Below, one piece after another: positions 1 to 8,947 of a DNA stretch of 19,078 bases. The translations under genes were made by a program, and so were the position numbers. This DNA is from Betaproteobacteria bacterium (lineage in GTDB: Bacteria; Pseudomonadota; Gammaproteobacteria; Burkholderiales; SG8-41), in contig JACOVL010000007.1 of assembly GCA_016177355.1 (NCBI GenBank), positions 1-19,078 on the forward strand, written 5' to 3'. How positions within the stretch are numbered: the first letter of the stretch is position 1; every line of letters starts with the position of its first letter. The notes under the pieces are model-generated. The model worked only from the letters and a program-made list of their open reading frames with translations, made no database searches and was not told the DNA's origin.

Positions 1-542
1 AGGTAGTCCTTGACCACGGTCGCGCGGCGCTCGGACAGCTTCATGTTGTACTTCAAGCTGCCGATGCGGTCGGTATGGCCGGTGACGATCACCGCGCCGA
101 ACTGCACCGGAGCGCGCGCCTTGGTGGCCTTGCGCAGGCCGGCCAGGAACTTGTCGAGCTCGGCCTTGTTGTCGTCGGTCATCTCGGCCTTGCCGAACGG
201 CATGCCTTGCAGCTCGATCTTTTCCTCGATGTTGAGGAACTGGGGCTTCGCCTTCTTCTTGGCTTCCGGTTTCGGTTTCGGTTTTGGCTTGGGCGCGGCC
301 TTCGGTGCGGCCTTCGGCTTCGGCGCCGGCTTCTTCACCAGGTCGGGATCGCACTCGGCAACCGCGCGGGCCGGAGTCCAGTCGCTGGTGCGCACGCAGA
401 CACCGGCGCCGGCGGCGCGGACGATGCCCCCTTGGGTGTCCGTCAGATAACCCTGGTTCTTGAACTGTGCCGACGCGGGCGCGGGCAGAAATACCCCGAC
501 GGCAGCAAGGCCAACGAGCGATATCCGGATTGTTGAATTCAT
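1..542 (-). CDS. ompA: OmpA-family outer membrane protein, 3' end beyond the window
   Basis: This is a periplasmic or outer-membrane protein that anchors the envelope to peptidoglycan through an OmpA C-terminal domain. The visible 180 codons begin with a signal peptide (MNSTIRISLVGLAAVGVFLPAPASA, cut after A25). A short N-terminal segment follows, with a cysteine pair (C49, C64) flanking a WTPA motif, as in small betaproteobacterial OmpA proteins. A Lys/Pro/Ala-rich linker spans about residues 70-100, and the OmpA domain starts near residue 105. The GHTDRIGS and LSERRATVV motifs carry the expected diaminopimelate-binding pair D158 and R173, spaced 15 apart. The ATG (540-542) is fixed by the signal peptide and by a strong AGGAGG (minus strand, 553-558) ten bases upstream. 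There is no eight-strand beta-barrel domain, so it differs from enterobacterial OmpA. The family is certain; the exact symbol is less so. Confidence 0.9.
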   Translation of the reverse strand, partial: MNSTIRISLVGLAAVGVFLPAPASAQFKNQGYLTDTQGGIVRAAGAGVCVRTSDWTPARAVAECDPDLVKKPAPKPKAAPKAAPKPKPKPKPEAKKKAKPQFLNIEEKIELQGMPFGKAEMTDDNKAELDKFLAGLRKATKARAPVQFGAVIVTGHTDRIGSLKYNMKLSERRATVVKDY

Positions 543-552
543 GGTTGTTAAT

Positions 553-652
553 CCTCCTGTTATGCGATGGTTAGGGACCCGCCGGAATACCGGTCAACCC
601 TTACTGAGTCTCCCCAAGGACTACTAATATCACAACCCATAAAGCAAGGCAA
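553..652 (-). promoter_or_regulatory. Candidate sigma70 promoter and ribosome binding site of the ompA-family gene
   Basis: On the minus strand a TTGCCT (647-652) and a TATTAG (624-629) are separated by 17 bases. Each matches the sigma70 consensus at four of six positions. The implied transcription start is near 617, giving a leader of about 75 nt that ends with a consensus AGGAGG at 553-558. The ribosome site is convincing. The promoter is an inference from spacing and match only. Confidence 0.4.
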
Positions 653-717
653 ATTATGCCGGAATCATAGCATGGTCCTCAGGAAAAAGGCATAGCTGCC
701 TGTTGCCAAAAAGAAAC

Positions 718-820
718 GCCCGGCCCCGGAAGCCCCTGATTGCAGGGGGGTTCACCAATTGGACTGCGGCCGGGCATAGACCCGGCGGCTTTCGACTTTC
801 CCGGTGCCGTGCCCTTTTTT
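718..820 (+). other. Structured region with mutually exclusive helices and a T-tract (possible attenuator or small RNA)
   Basis: GCCCGGCC (718-725) pairs perfectly with GGCCGGGC (768-775). They enclose a perfect hairpin, CCCCTG-ATTG-CAGGGG (733-748), and a CCAATTGG palindrome (755-762). On the plus strand, GGGCA (772-776) and CGGC (783-786) can instead pair with GCCG-TGCCC (806-814), directly before TTTTTT (815-820), which has the shape of an intrinsic terminator. The two helices share bases 772-775, so only one can form. On the minus strand the 718-775 element is followed by GTTTCTTTTT, so it could also end a minus-strand transcript. I do not recognise a known riboswitch. Function is inference; the pairings are visible. 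Confidence 0.4.
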
Positions 821-913
821 GCTTCAGGTGGCACTCGCCGGCGCCCGGATCGCGGTGTCGCCGCCAAGCCGCGGACCCGGCGCGCCCAAAGGGAGAAGAA
901 GCGGCTTCCCGCA

Positions 914-922
914 TGATAAAAT
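914..922 (+). promoter_or_regulatory. Candidate extended -10 promoter element for gyrA
   Basis: TG-A-TAAAAT at 914-922 matches the extended -10 consensus (TGnTATAAT), with five of six hexamer positions. No good -35 is seen 16-18 bases upstream, which extended -10 promoters tolerate. The expected start is near 929, giving a leader of about 43 nt. It lies downstream of the 718-820 structure, so gyrA could be transcribed without passing through it. Confidence 0.35.
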
Positions 923-971
923 CACACCTTTTTAGCCACCGCAAAACAACCGTTTTCTCCCCCGTAATTTC

Positions 972-3527
<2,556 letters not shown>

Positions 3528-4610
3528 ATGGCGAGGATATTCAACTTCGGCGCCGGACCGGCGATGCTGCCGGAGCCGGTGCTCAGACAGGCAGCAGAAG
3601 AAATGCTCGACTGGCACGGCAGCGGCATGTCGGTGATGGAGGTGAGCCACCGCGGCAAGGAGTTCATCGCCGTCCACGCCAATGCCGAGGCCGATTTGCG
3701 CGAGTTGCTGGCGATCCCGAAAAATTACAAGGTGCTGTTCCTGCAGGGCGGCGGCGCGGGCCAGTTTTCGTTCGTGCCCATGAACCTGCTGCGGGGAAGG
3801 GGGTGTGCGGACTACGTCCAGACCGGCTACTGGTCGAAAAAAGCGATCGCGGAGGCGAAACGCTATTGCAGGGTGAACCTCGTGGCGAACACCGAGGATT
3901 CCAAATTTACCCGCGTGCCCAAGCTTGCCGAGTGGAAACTGGACCCGGGGGCGGCGTACGTCCACATCACCTCCAACGAGACCATCGAAGGCGTCGAGTA
4001 CCACTGGATACCGGACACCAACGGGGTGCCGCTGGTGACCGATGCCTCTTCGCATATCCTGTCGCGGCCGCTCGATGTCAGCCGCTTCGGCCTGATTTAC
4101 GCCGGCGCCCAGAAGAACGTCGGTCCGGCGGGGCTCACCATCGTCATCGTGCGCGACGATCTGATCGGGCACGCCATGCCGGCCACGCCGTCCGTGTTCG
4201 ACTACAAGGTGCAGGCTGACGCCGATTCCATGCATAACACGCCGCCCTCGTTCTCGCTCTACGTTTCAGGACTGGTCTTCCGGTGGCTGAAGAAGCTGGG
4301 CGGGCTGAGAAAGATGGAACAGATCAACATCGCCAAGGCGAAGGTCATTTACGATTACCTCGACCAGACCGAGTTCTACCATACGCCGGTCGTTAAAGAG
4401 GATCGCTCGCGCATGAACGTCCAGTTTCGGCTGCGCAACGAGCAGCTGGACGCCGAGTTTCTCAAGCAGGCCGAGAGCAACGGCCTGTCGCAGTTGAAGG
4501 GCCATCGCGCCATTGGCGGCATGCGCGCATCCATTTACAACGCGATGCCGACGGAAGGCGTGAAGGCGCTGGTGGACTTCATGCGCGAGTTCGAGCGCAA
4601 GCATGGCTGA
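3528..4610 (+). CDS. serC: Phosphoserine aminotransferase
   Basis: SerC is a PLP-dependent class V aminotransferase. It converts 3-phosphohydroxypyruvate and glutamate to phosphoserine in serine synthesis, and also acts in pyridoxal phosphate synthesis. Its 360 residues match the family. Visible motifs are the N-terminal FNFGAGPAMLP, the phosphate-binding GGGAGQF (74-80), DASSHILSRPLDV (172-184) and the PLP lysine K196 in YAGAQKNVGPAG. The start ATG follows the gyrA stop with no gap (TAAATG), which implies translational coupling. The 3' end overlaps the next dehydrogenase gene by 8 bases, so SerC sits directly before a candidate enzyme for the preceding pathway step. Confidence 0.98.
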   Translation: MARIFNFGAGPAMLPEPVLRQAAEEMLDWHGSGMSVMEVSHRGKEFIAVHANAEADLRELLAIPKNYKVLFLQGGGAGQFSFVPMNLLRGRGCADYVQTGYWSKKAIAEAKRYCRVNLVANTEDSKFTRVPKLAEWKLDPGAAYVHITSNETIEGVEYHWIPDTNGVPLVTDASSHILSRPLDVSRFGLIYAGAQKNVGPAGLTIVIVRDDLIGHAMPATPSVFDYKVQADADSMHNTPPSFSLYVSGLVFRWLKKLGGLRKMEQINIAKAKVIYDYLDQTEFYHTPVVKEDRSRMNVQFRLRNEQLDAEFLKQAESNGLSQLKGHRAIGGMRASIYNAMPTEGVKALVDFMREFERKHG

Positions 4611-5787
4611 CCCGTACAAAATCCTCACGCTCAACCCGATCTCGAGCGTGGGGTTGAAGCGCCTGCCGCCCGGCCGCTACGCGTGCGGCGGCCAGATCGA
4701 GGACCCGGACGCCATTCTCGTGCGCTCGCACGACATGCATGCAATGGACATCCGGCCGCGGGTCAAGGCGATCGGCCGCGCCGGCGCCGGCGTGAACAAC
4801 GTCCCCGTGGACAGGATGAGCAAGCGCGGCGTGCCGGTGTTCAACGCGCCGGGCGCGAACGCCAACGCGGTGAAGGAGCTGGTCGTCGCCGGCATGCTGA
4901 TCGCCGCGCGCAACCTGACGCCGGCGCTCAAGTTCGTCGATGGCCTCACGGGCGACGACAAGGCGCTCGACCGGACGGTGGAGGACGGCAAGAAACAATT
5001 CTCCGGACTCGAATTGCCATACCACACCCTCGGCGTCATCGGCCTGGGCAAGGTCGGGAGCCTGGTCGCGGACACCGCGATCAAGCTCGGCATGAACGTG
5101 CTGGGCCACGACCCCGAGATCACCGTGGACGCGGCGTGGAGCCTGCCTTCGCAGGTGAAGAAGGCGCACAGCATCGAGGAAGTGCTGAAGGCGGCCGATT
5201 TCGTCACGCTGCACGTGCCGCTGCTTCCCGTCACGCGCAAGATGATCAACGCCGGGCGCATCAAGCTGATGAGGAAGGGCGCGGTCCTGCTCAACTTCTC
5301 GCGCGACGGCATCGTGGACAACGATGCGGTGCTGGAAGGGCTCGCCGCGAGGCACCTCCGCTGCTACGTCTGCGACTTTCCGGCGCGGAAACTGATCGGG
5401 CACCCGCAGGTGGTGGCGCTGCCGCACCTCGGCGCCTCCACGCGCGAGGCGGAAGACAACTGCGCGGTGATGGTGGTGGACCAGGTGCGGGATTTCCTGG
5501 AGAACGGTAACATGTTGAATGCAGTGAATTTTCCGGATGTGCTCATGGCGCGCGAATCGCCCTGGCGCGTGGGCATCGCCAACGCCAACGTGCCCAACAT
5601 GGTGGGCCAGATCTCGACCGCGATGGCGCGGGCCGGGCTCAATATCCACAACATGCTGAACAAGTCGAAAGGGGAAATGGCTTATACGCTGGTGGACGTC
5701 GACAGCCGGATGCCGGCGAAGGTCGTCGAGCAGATCGGCAAGATCGAAGGCGTGCTTTCGGTGCGTTACCTGCCGGTCGAAAGCTGA
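4603..5787 (+). CDS. serA: D-3-phosphoglycerate dehydrogenase-like 2-hydroxyacid dehydrogenase with ACT domain
   Basis: This is a D-isomer-specific 2-hydroxyacid dehydrogenase of 394 residues. It probably oxidises 3-phosphoglycerate to 3-phosphohydroxypyruvate, the substrate of the adjacent SerC. The N-terminal substrate domain holds RAGAGVNNVPVD and NAPGANANAVKEL. The Rossmann domain holds GLGKVGS (147-153), followed by D170 at the end of strand 2, which favours NAD+. R234 (NFSRDG) and H275 (PHLGAST) are the expected catalytic residues. A C-terminal ACT domain (about 321-394) suggests amino acid, perhaps serine, feedback. Oddly, the usual catalytic glutamate of the DVFxxEP motif is absent. 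The region reads CDFPARKLIGHP, and the R234-to-H275 spacing is 41 residues against 52 in E. coli SerA. It fits a divergent PGDH-like subfamily. The function is supported by neighbour and fold, and the exact substrate is inferred. Confidence 0.85.
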   Translation: MADPYKILTLNPISSVGLKRLPPGRYACGGQIEDPDAILVRSHDMHAMDIRPRVKAIGRAGAGVNNVPVDRMSKRGVPVFNAPGANANAVKELVVAGMLIAARNLTPALKFVDGLTGDDKALDRTVEDGKKQFSGLELPYHTLGVIGLGKVGSLVADTAIKLGMNVLGHDPEITVDAAWSLPSQVKKAHSIEEVLKAADFVTLHVPLLPVTRKMINAGRIKLMRKGAVLLNFSRDGIVDNDAVLEGLAARHLRCYVCDFPARKLIGHPQVVALPHLGASTREAEDNCAVMVVDQVRDFLENGNMLNAVNFPDVLMARESPWRVGIANANVPNMVGQISTAMARAGLNIHNMLNKSKGEMAYTLVDVDSRMPAKVVEQIGKIEGVLSVRYLPVES

Positions 5788-5792
5788 CAGGC

Positions 5793-5871
5793 AACCGCAG
5801 ATAAACGCCGATATTGGACCCGGGGGGGCGGTGCCGGTTCGATTCGTGTTTATCGGCGTTCATCGGCGGTT
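5793..5871. repeat. Dispersed palindromic repeat, copy 1 (upstream of pheA)
   Basis: The left arm at 5793-5813 (AACCGCAGATAAACGC then CGATA) is complementary to the right arm at 5851-5871 in 19 of 21 positions, with a 37-base loop between. The right arm ends 13 bases before the pheA start codon. The same arm sequence recurs downstream of cysM (18217-18297), which marks it as a dispersed element and not a chance hairpin. It fills most of the 97-base serA-pheA gap, the only sizeable gap in this operon. Similar 'CAGATxAACGC' palindromic repeats are common in environmental bacterial genomes; that is from general knowledge. Confidence 0.8.
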
Positions 5872-5877
5872 TAGAAT
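5872..5877 (+). promoter_or_regulatory. Candidate -10 element giving a leaderless pheA mRNA
   Basis: TAGAAT matches TATAAT at five of six positions and ends 7 bases before the pheA ATG, so transcription would start at or beside the start codon. No Shine-Dalgarno sequence precedes the gene. The -35 position (5849-5854, TTTATC) is weak. The same arrangement recurs before hldE and cysM. Confidence 0.35.
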
Positions 5878-5884
5878 CATCCCC

Positions 5885-6949
5885 ATGGCCGACAAGCTCA
5901 AACAGATCCGCAACCGGATCGACGTGCTCGACGGCCGGCTGGTCAAGCTGCTCTCGGCGCGCGCGCGGCTCGCGCAGCGCAGCGGCGGGCTCAAGCAGGG
6001 CGCGACCTATCGCCCGGAGCGCGAGGCGCAGGTGCTGCGCCGCATCCTCGCGGCGAACCGCGGCCCGCTTTCCGGCGCGGCGCTGGCGCGGCTCTACACC
6101 GAGATCATGTCGGCGTGCCGCGCGCTCGAGGATGCGATGACCGTCGCCTATCTCGGGCCGCAGGGCACTTTCAGCCAGGAGGCGGTGGCCAAGCATTTCG
6201 GCTCCGCCACCGCGGCCGTGCCGTGCGGCTCGATCGACGAGGTGTTTCGCCAGGCCGAGACCGGCGCCGTCGGCTACGGCATGGTGCCGGTGGAGAATTC
6301 CACCGAGGGCGCAGTCGGCCGCACCCTCGACCTGCTGCTGTCCACGCCGGCCAGGATCTGCGGCGAGGTGATGCTGCCAGTGCGGCAGTGCCTGATGGGC
6401 CGCGGGAAACTGCCGCGCGACGTCCGCAAGGTCTACTCGCACGCCCAGAGCCTCGCGCAGTGCCAGCAATGGCTGGCGCGCCATCTGCCGCGGGCGGAGC
6501 GCATCGCCGTGGTGAGCAATGCCGAGGCGGCCCGTCTTGCCGCCCGCGAGCGCGGGGCGGCGGCGATCGGCCCGAAATCCGCCGCCGCGTTGTACCGGCT
6601 GAACCTGATCGCGCGCAACATCGAGGACGAGGCGAAGAATACGACGCGCTTCCTGGTGCTGGCGGCGCACGGCGCGGCGCCCTCCGGCCGCGACAAGACC
6701 TCGCTCGTCATGTCCACGCACAACGTGCCGGGCGCGATGCACGACCTGCTCGGGCCGCTCGCGGCCAATCAGGTGAGCATGACGCGGCTCGAGTCGCGCC
6801 CCGCGCGCGCCGGGCTGTGGGAATACGTGTTCTACGTGGACGTCGAGGGCCACCAGCAGGACGCCAACGTGGCGCGGGCGCTCGGCGAGCTGAAACGGAA
6901 GGCGTCGTTCCTCAAGATCCTCGGCTCCTATCCGGCGGCCGTCGCCTAA
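5885..6949 (+). CDS. pheA: Bifunctional chorismate mutase / prephenate dehydratase (P-protein)
   Basis: PheA converts chorismate to prephenate and then to phenylpyruvate for phenylalanine synthesis. Of 354 residues, about 1-83 form an AroQ-type chorismate mutase (R11 in the first helix, YRPERE at 42-47). Residues 86-262 form the prephenate dehydratase (GPQGTFSQEA 91-100, VPVENSTEGAVG 134-144, SHAQSLAQC with H186, and NTTRF 252-256). Residues 273-352 form the ACT regulatory domain, with ESRP at 303-306 for phenylalanine binding. The ATG at 5885 gives the standard mutase N-terminus. A longer reading from GTG 5831 would translate through the right arm of the palindromic repeat and is rejected. 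The stop codon abuts hisC (TAAATG). Confidence 0.97.
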   Translation: MADKLKQIRNRIDVLDGRLVKLLSARARLAQRSGGLKQGATYRPEREAQVLRRILAANRGPLSGAALARLYTEIMSACRALEDAMTVAYLGPQGTFSQEAVAKHFGSATAAVPCGSIDEVFRQAETGAVGYGMVPVENSTEGAVGRTLDLLLSTPARICGEVMLPVRQCLMGRGKLPRDVRKVYSHAQSLAQCQQWLARHLPRAERIAVVSNAEAARLAARERGAAAIGPKSAAALYRLNLIARNIEDEAKNTTRFLVLAAHGAAPSGRDKTSLVMSTHNVPGAMHDLLGPLAANQVSMTRLESRPARAGLWEYVFYVDVEGHQQDANVARALGELKRKASFLKILGSYPAAVA

Positions 6950-8050
6950 ATGGACATCTGCGACCTCGCTCCGGGCTACGTCCGCGCGATCGCGCCGTAC
7001 CAGCCCGGCAAGCCGATCGCGGAGCTCGCGCGGGAGCTGGGGCTTGAGGAGGCGGGCATCATCAAGCTCGCTTCCAACGAGAACCCGCTGGGGGCGAGCC
7101 CGCTCGCGCAGCGCGCGATCCGGGAGGCGCTCGGCGAGCTCGCGCGCTACCCCGACGGCAACGGCTTCGAGCTCAAGCAGGCGCTTGCCGCGCGTTACGG
7201 CGTGGGCGAGGAGCGCATCGTGCTCGGCAACGGCTCGAACGACGTGCTGGAGCTCGCCGCGCGCGCTTTCCTTGCGCCGGGGCTGGAAGCGGTCTATTCG
7301 CAGCATGCGTTTGCCGTCTACCCGCTGGTGGTGCAGGCGGCCGGAGCCAGGGGCATCGAGGTCGCCGCGAGGAATTTCGGGCACGATCTCGATGCGATGC
7401 GGCGCGCTGTTACCCCAATCACGCGCATGGTGTTCATCGCCAATCCCAACAACCCCACCGGGACGATGGCGACGGGGGCGGAGCTGGGGGCCTTCCTCTC
7501 GTCGCTGCCGCGGGAAGTCGTGGCCGTGCTGGACGAGGCCTACAACGAGTACCTGCCCGAGCGGGCGCGCTACGACAGTCTCGCCTGGCTCGAGCGCTTT
7601 CCCAACCTCATCGTGACCCGCACCTTCTCCAAGGTCTACGGGCTGGCCGGCCTGCGCGTGGGCTACGCGTTCGCCGGTCCCGGCGTCGCCGACCTCATGA
7701 ACCGCGTGCGCCAGCCATTCAACGTCAACAGCCTCGCGCTCGCGGCCGCCGCCGCGGCGCTCGGCGACCATGCGTTCGTGCGCGAGAGCCGCGAGCTCAA
7801 CCGGACCGGCATGGGCCAGGTCACGGCGGGGCTGAAGAAGCTCGGCCTCGATTTCATCCCGTCGTGCGGCAACTTCGTGAGTTTCCGGGTCGGGGATGGG
7901 CTGGCCGTGTTCCAGCGGCTGCTCGGGATGGGCGTGATCGTGCGGCCGATCGCAAGCTACGGCATGCCCGAATACCTCCGCGTCACGATCGGGCTGGAGG
8001 CGGAGAACCGCCGCTTTCTCGATTGCCTCGGACGAGCGCTTGCGGCATAA
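6950..8050 (+). CDS. hisC: Histidinol-phosphate / aromatic aminotransferase
   Basis: This is a fold-type I PLP aminotransferase of 366 residues. It belongs to the HisC family, which converts imidazole-acetol phosphate to histidinol phosphate. Visible residues are NPNNPTG (165-171), D195 and Y198 of the cofactor site, the PLP lysine K228 in TFSKVYGLAGLRVGYA, and R344 in YLRVTIG for the substrate carboxylate. The gene lies between pheA and tyrA. In the equivalent pseudomonad operon the HisH/HisC-type enzyme also transaminates aromatic keto acids, so a dual or mainly aromatic role is a reasonable inference. It starts directly at the pheA stop without a clear ribosome site, which suggests coupling. 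Confidence 0.93.
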   Translation: MDICDLAPGYVRAIAPYQPGKPIAELARELGLEEAGIIKLASNENPLGASPLAQRAIREALGELARYPDGNGFELKQALAARYGVGEERIVLGNGSNDVLELAARAFLAPGLEAVYSQHAFAVYPLVVQAAGARGIEVAARNFGHDLDAMRRAVTPITRMVFIANPNNPTGTMATGAELGAFLSSLPREVVAVLDEAYNEYLPERARYDSLAWLERFPNLIVTRTFSKVYGLAGLRVGYAFAGPGVADLMNRVRQPFNVNSLALAAAAAALGDHAFVRESRELNRTGMGQVTAGLKKLGLDFIPSCGNFVSFRVGDGLAVFQRLLGMGVIVRPIASYGMPEYLRVTIGLEAENRRFLDCLGRALAA

Positions 8051-8059
8051 AGGGAGCGC

Positions 8060-8935
8060 ATGGCCAGGATCGGAAAACTGGTCGTAATCGGTGTCGGGCT
8101 CATCGGCGGCTCGTTCGCGCTGGCGCTGAAGCGCGCGCGCGCGGTCGGGCACATCGTCGGCGTCGGGCGCACGCGCCGCAACCTCGCCGCCGCGCTGAAG
8201 CTGAGGATCATCGACGAGGTTTCGCGGGACCTCGCAGGCACGGTAAAGGATGCAGACTTCGTGCTGATCGCCACGCCGGTCGGGCAGATGCCCGCCGTGA
8301 TGGCGGCGATCGCGCCGCACCTGCCGCTGCGGGCCGTGGTGACCGACGGCGGGAGCACCAAGCGGGACGTGATCGCCTGCGCCCGCCGTTTCCTCGGCGG
8401 GCATTTCCCGCGCTTCGTGCCGTCGCATCCGATTGCAGGCACTGAAAGAAGCGGGGCGGAGGTGGCATCCGTGGAGCTGTATCGCGACCGCTGCGTGGTT
8501 CTGACCCCGTTGCAGGACACCCGGGCGGACGCCGTCAAGCGGGTGCGGGATGCATGGAAAGCCTGCGGCGCGCGGGTGGTGCGTCTCGATGCGGCCGAGC
8601 ACGACCGGATCTTCGGTACGGTGAGCCACCTGCCGCACGTCGTCGCCTATGCGCTGGTCAACGCGCTGGCGCGGCGGCCCGACGCGAAGCGGCTGTTCGG
8701 CTATTCGGCCGGCGGGCTGCGCGACACCGTGCGCATCGCCGGGAGCTCGCCGGAAATGTGGGCCGACATCTGCGTTGCCAACCGCGACGCGTTGCTCGCC
8801 GCCCTGGAGGAGTACGAAGACGAGCTCGAGCGCGTGCGCGCCGCCATCGACAGCGGCGATGCAGCGGAGCTCAGGCGCATGTTCGAGCAGGCGCGCAGCG
8901 CCCGCGAGAAGTGGCTGGTCAAGAAGCGGCCTTAG
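8060..8935 (+). CDS. tyrA: Prephenate (or arogenate) dehydrogenase
   Basis: TyrA oxidatively decarboxylates prephenate or arogenate on the route to tyrosine. The 291 residues form a monofunctional TyrA core: the Rossmann motif GVGLIGGS (11-18), a catalytic-type histidine H123 in PSHPIAGTE, H190 in SHLPH, and a substrate-binding arginine R221 in GGLRDTVRIA. There is no fused chorismate mutase and no ACT domain. After strand 2 the sequence is GVGRTRRN, with arginines and no acidic residue, which hints at NADP+ use; this is an inference. AGGGAG (8051-8056) gives a good ribosome site four bases before the ATG, 9 bases after hisC. The TAG stop lies in frame just upstream of aroA. Confidence 0.95.
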   Translation: MARIGKLVVIGVGLIGGSFALALKRARAVGHIVGVGRTRRNLAAALKLRIIDEVSRDLAGTVKDADFVLIATPVGQMPAVMAAIAPHLPLRAVVTDGGSTKRDVIACARRFLGGHFPRFVPSHPIAGTERSGAEVASVELYRDRCVVLTPLQDTRADAVKRVRDAWKACGARVVRLDAAEHDRIFGTVSHLPHVVAYALVNALARRPDAKRLFGYSAGGLRDTVRIAGSSPEMWADICVANRDALLAALEEYEDELERVRAAIDSGDAAELRRMFEQARSAREKWLVKKRP

Positions 8936-8947
8936 CCGGGTGCGAAC

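Larger units (their letters stand above)
543..971. other. 429-base divergent intergenic region between ompA-family gene and gyrA
   Basis: No credible protein-coding gene lies here. The ompA-side promoter occupies 624-652. A block of nested inverted repeats occupies about 688-820. A GC-rich, featureless stretch follows at 821-900, and the gyrA-proximal -10 element lies at 914-922. A small hairpin, AGGCA (688-692) with TGCCT (697-701), is followed on the minus strand by a run of T and could be a weak minus-strand terminator upstream of the ompA promoter. Confidence 0.7.

Noticed and set aside
718..820. tRNA, 6S RNA or known riboswitch upstream of gyrA
   Set aside because: No tRNA arms or T-loop sequence and no recognised aptamer core could be seen, so only a structured region is claimed.
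5831..5884. GTG 5831 as an earlier start for pheA
   Set aside because: It would add 18 residues encoded by the palindromic repeat. The chorismate mutase N-terminus begins at ATG 5885.
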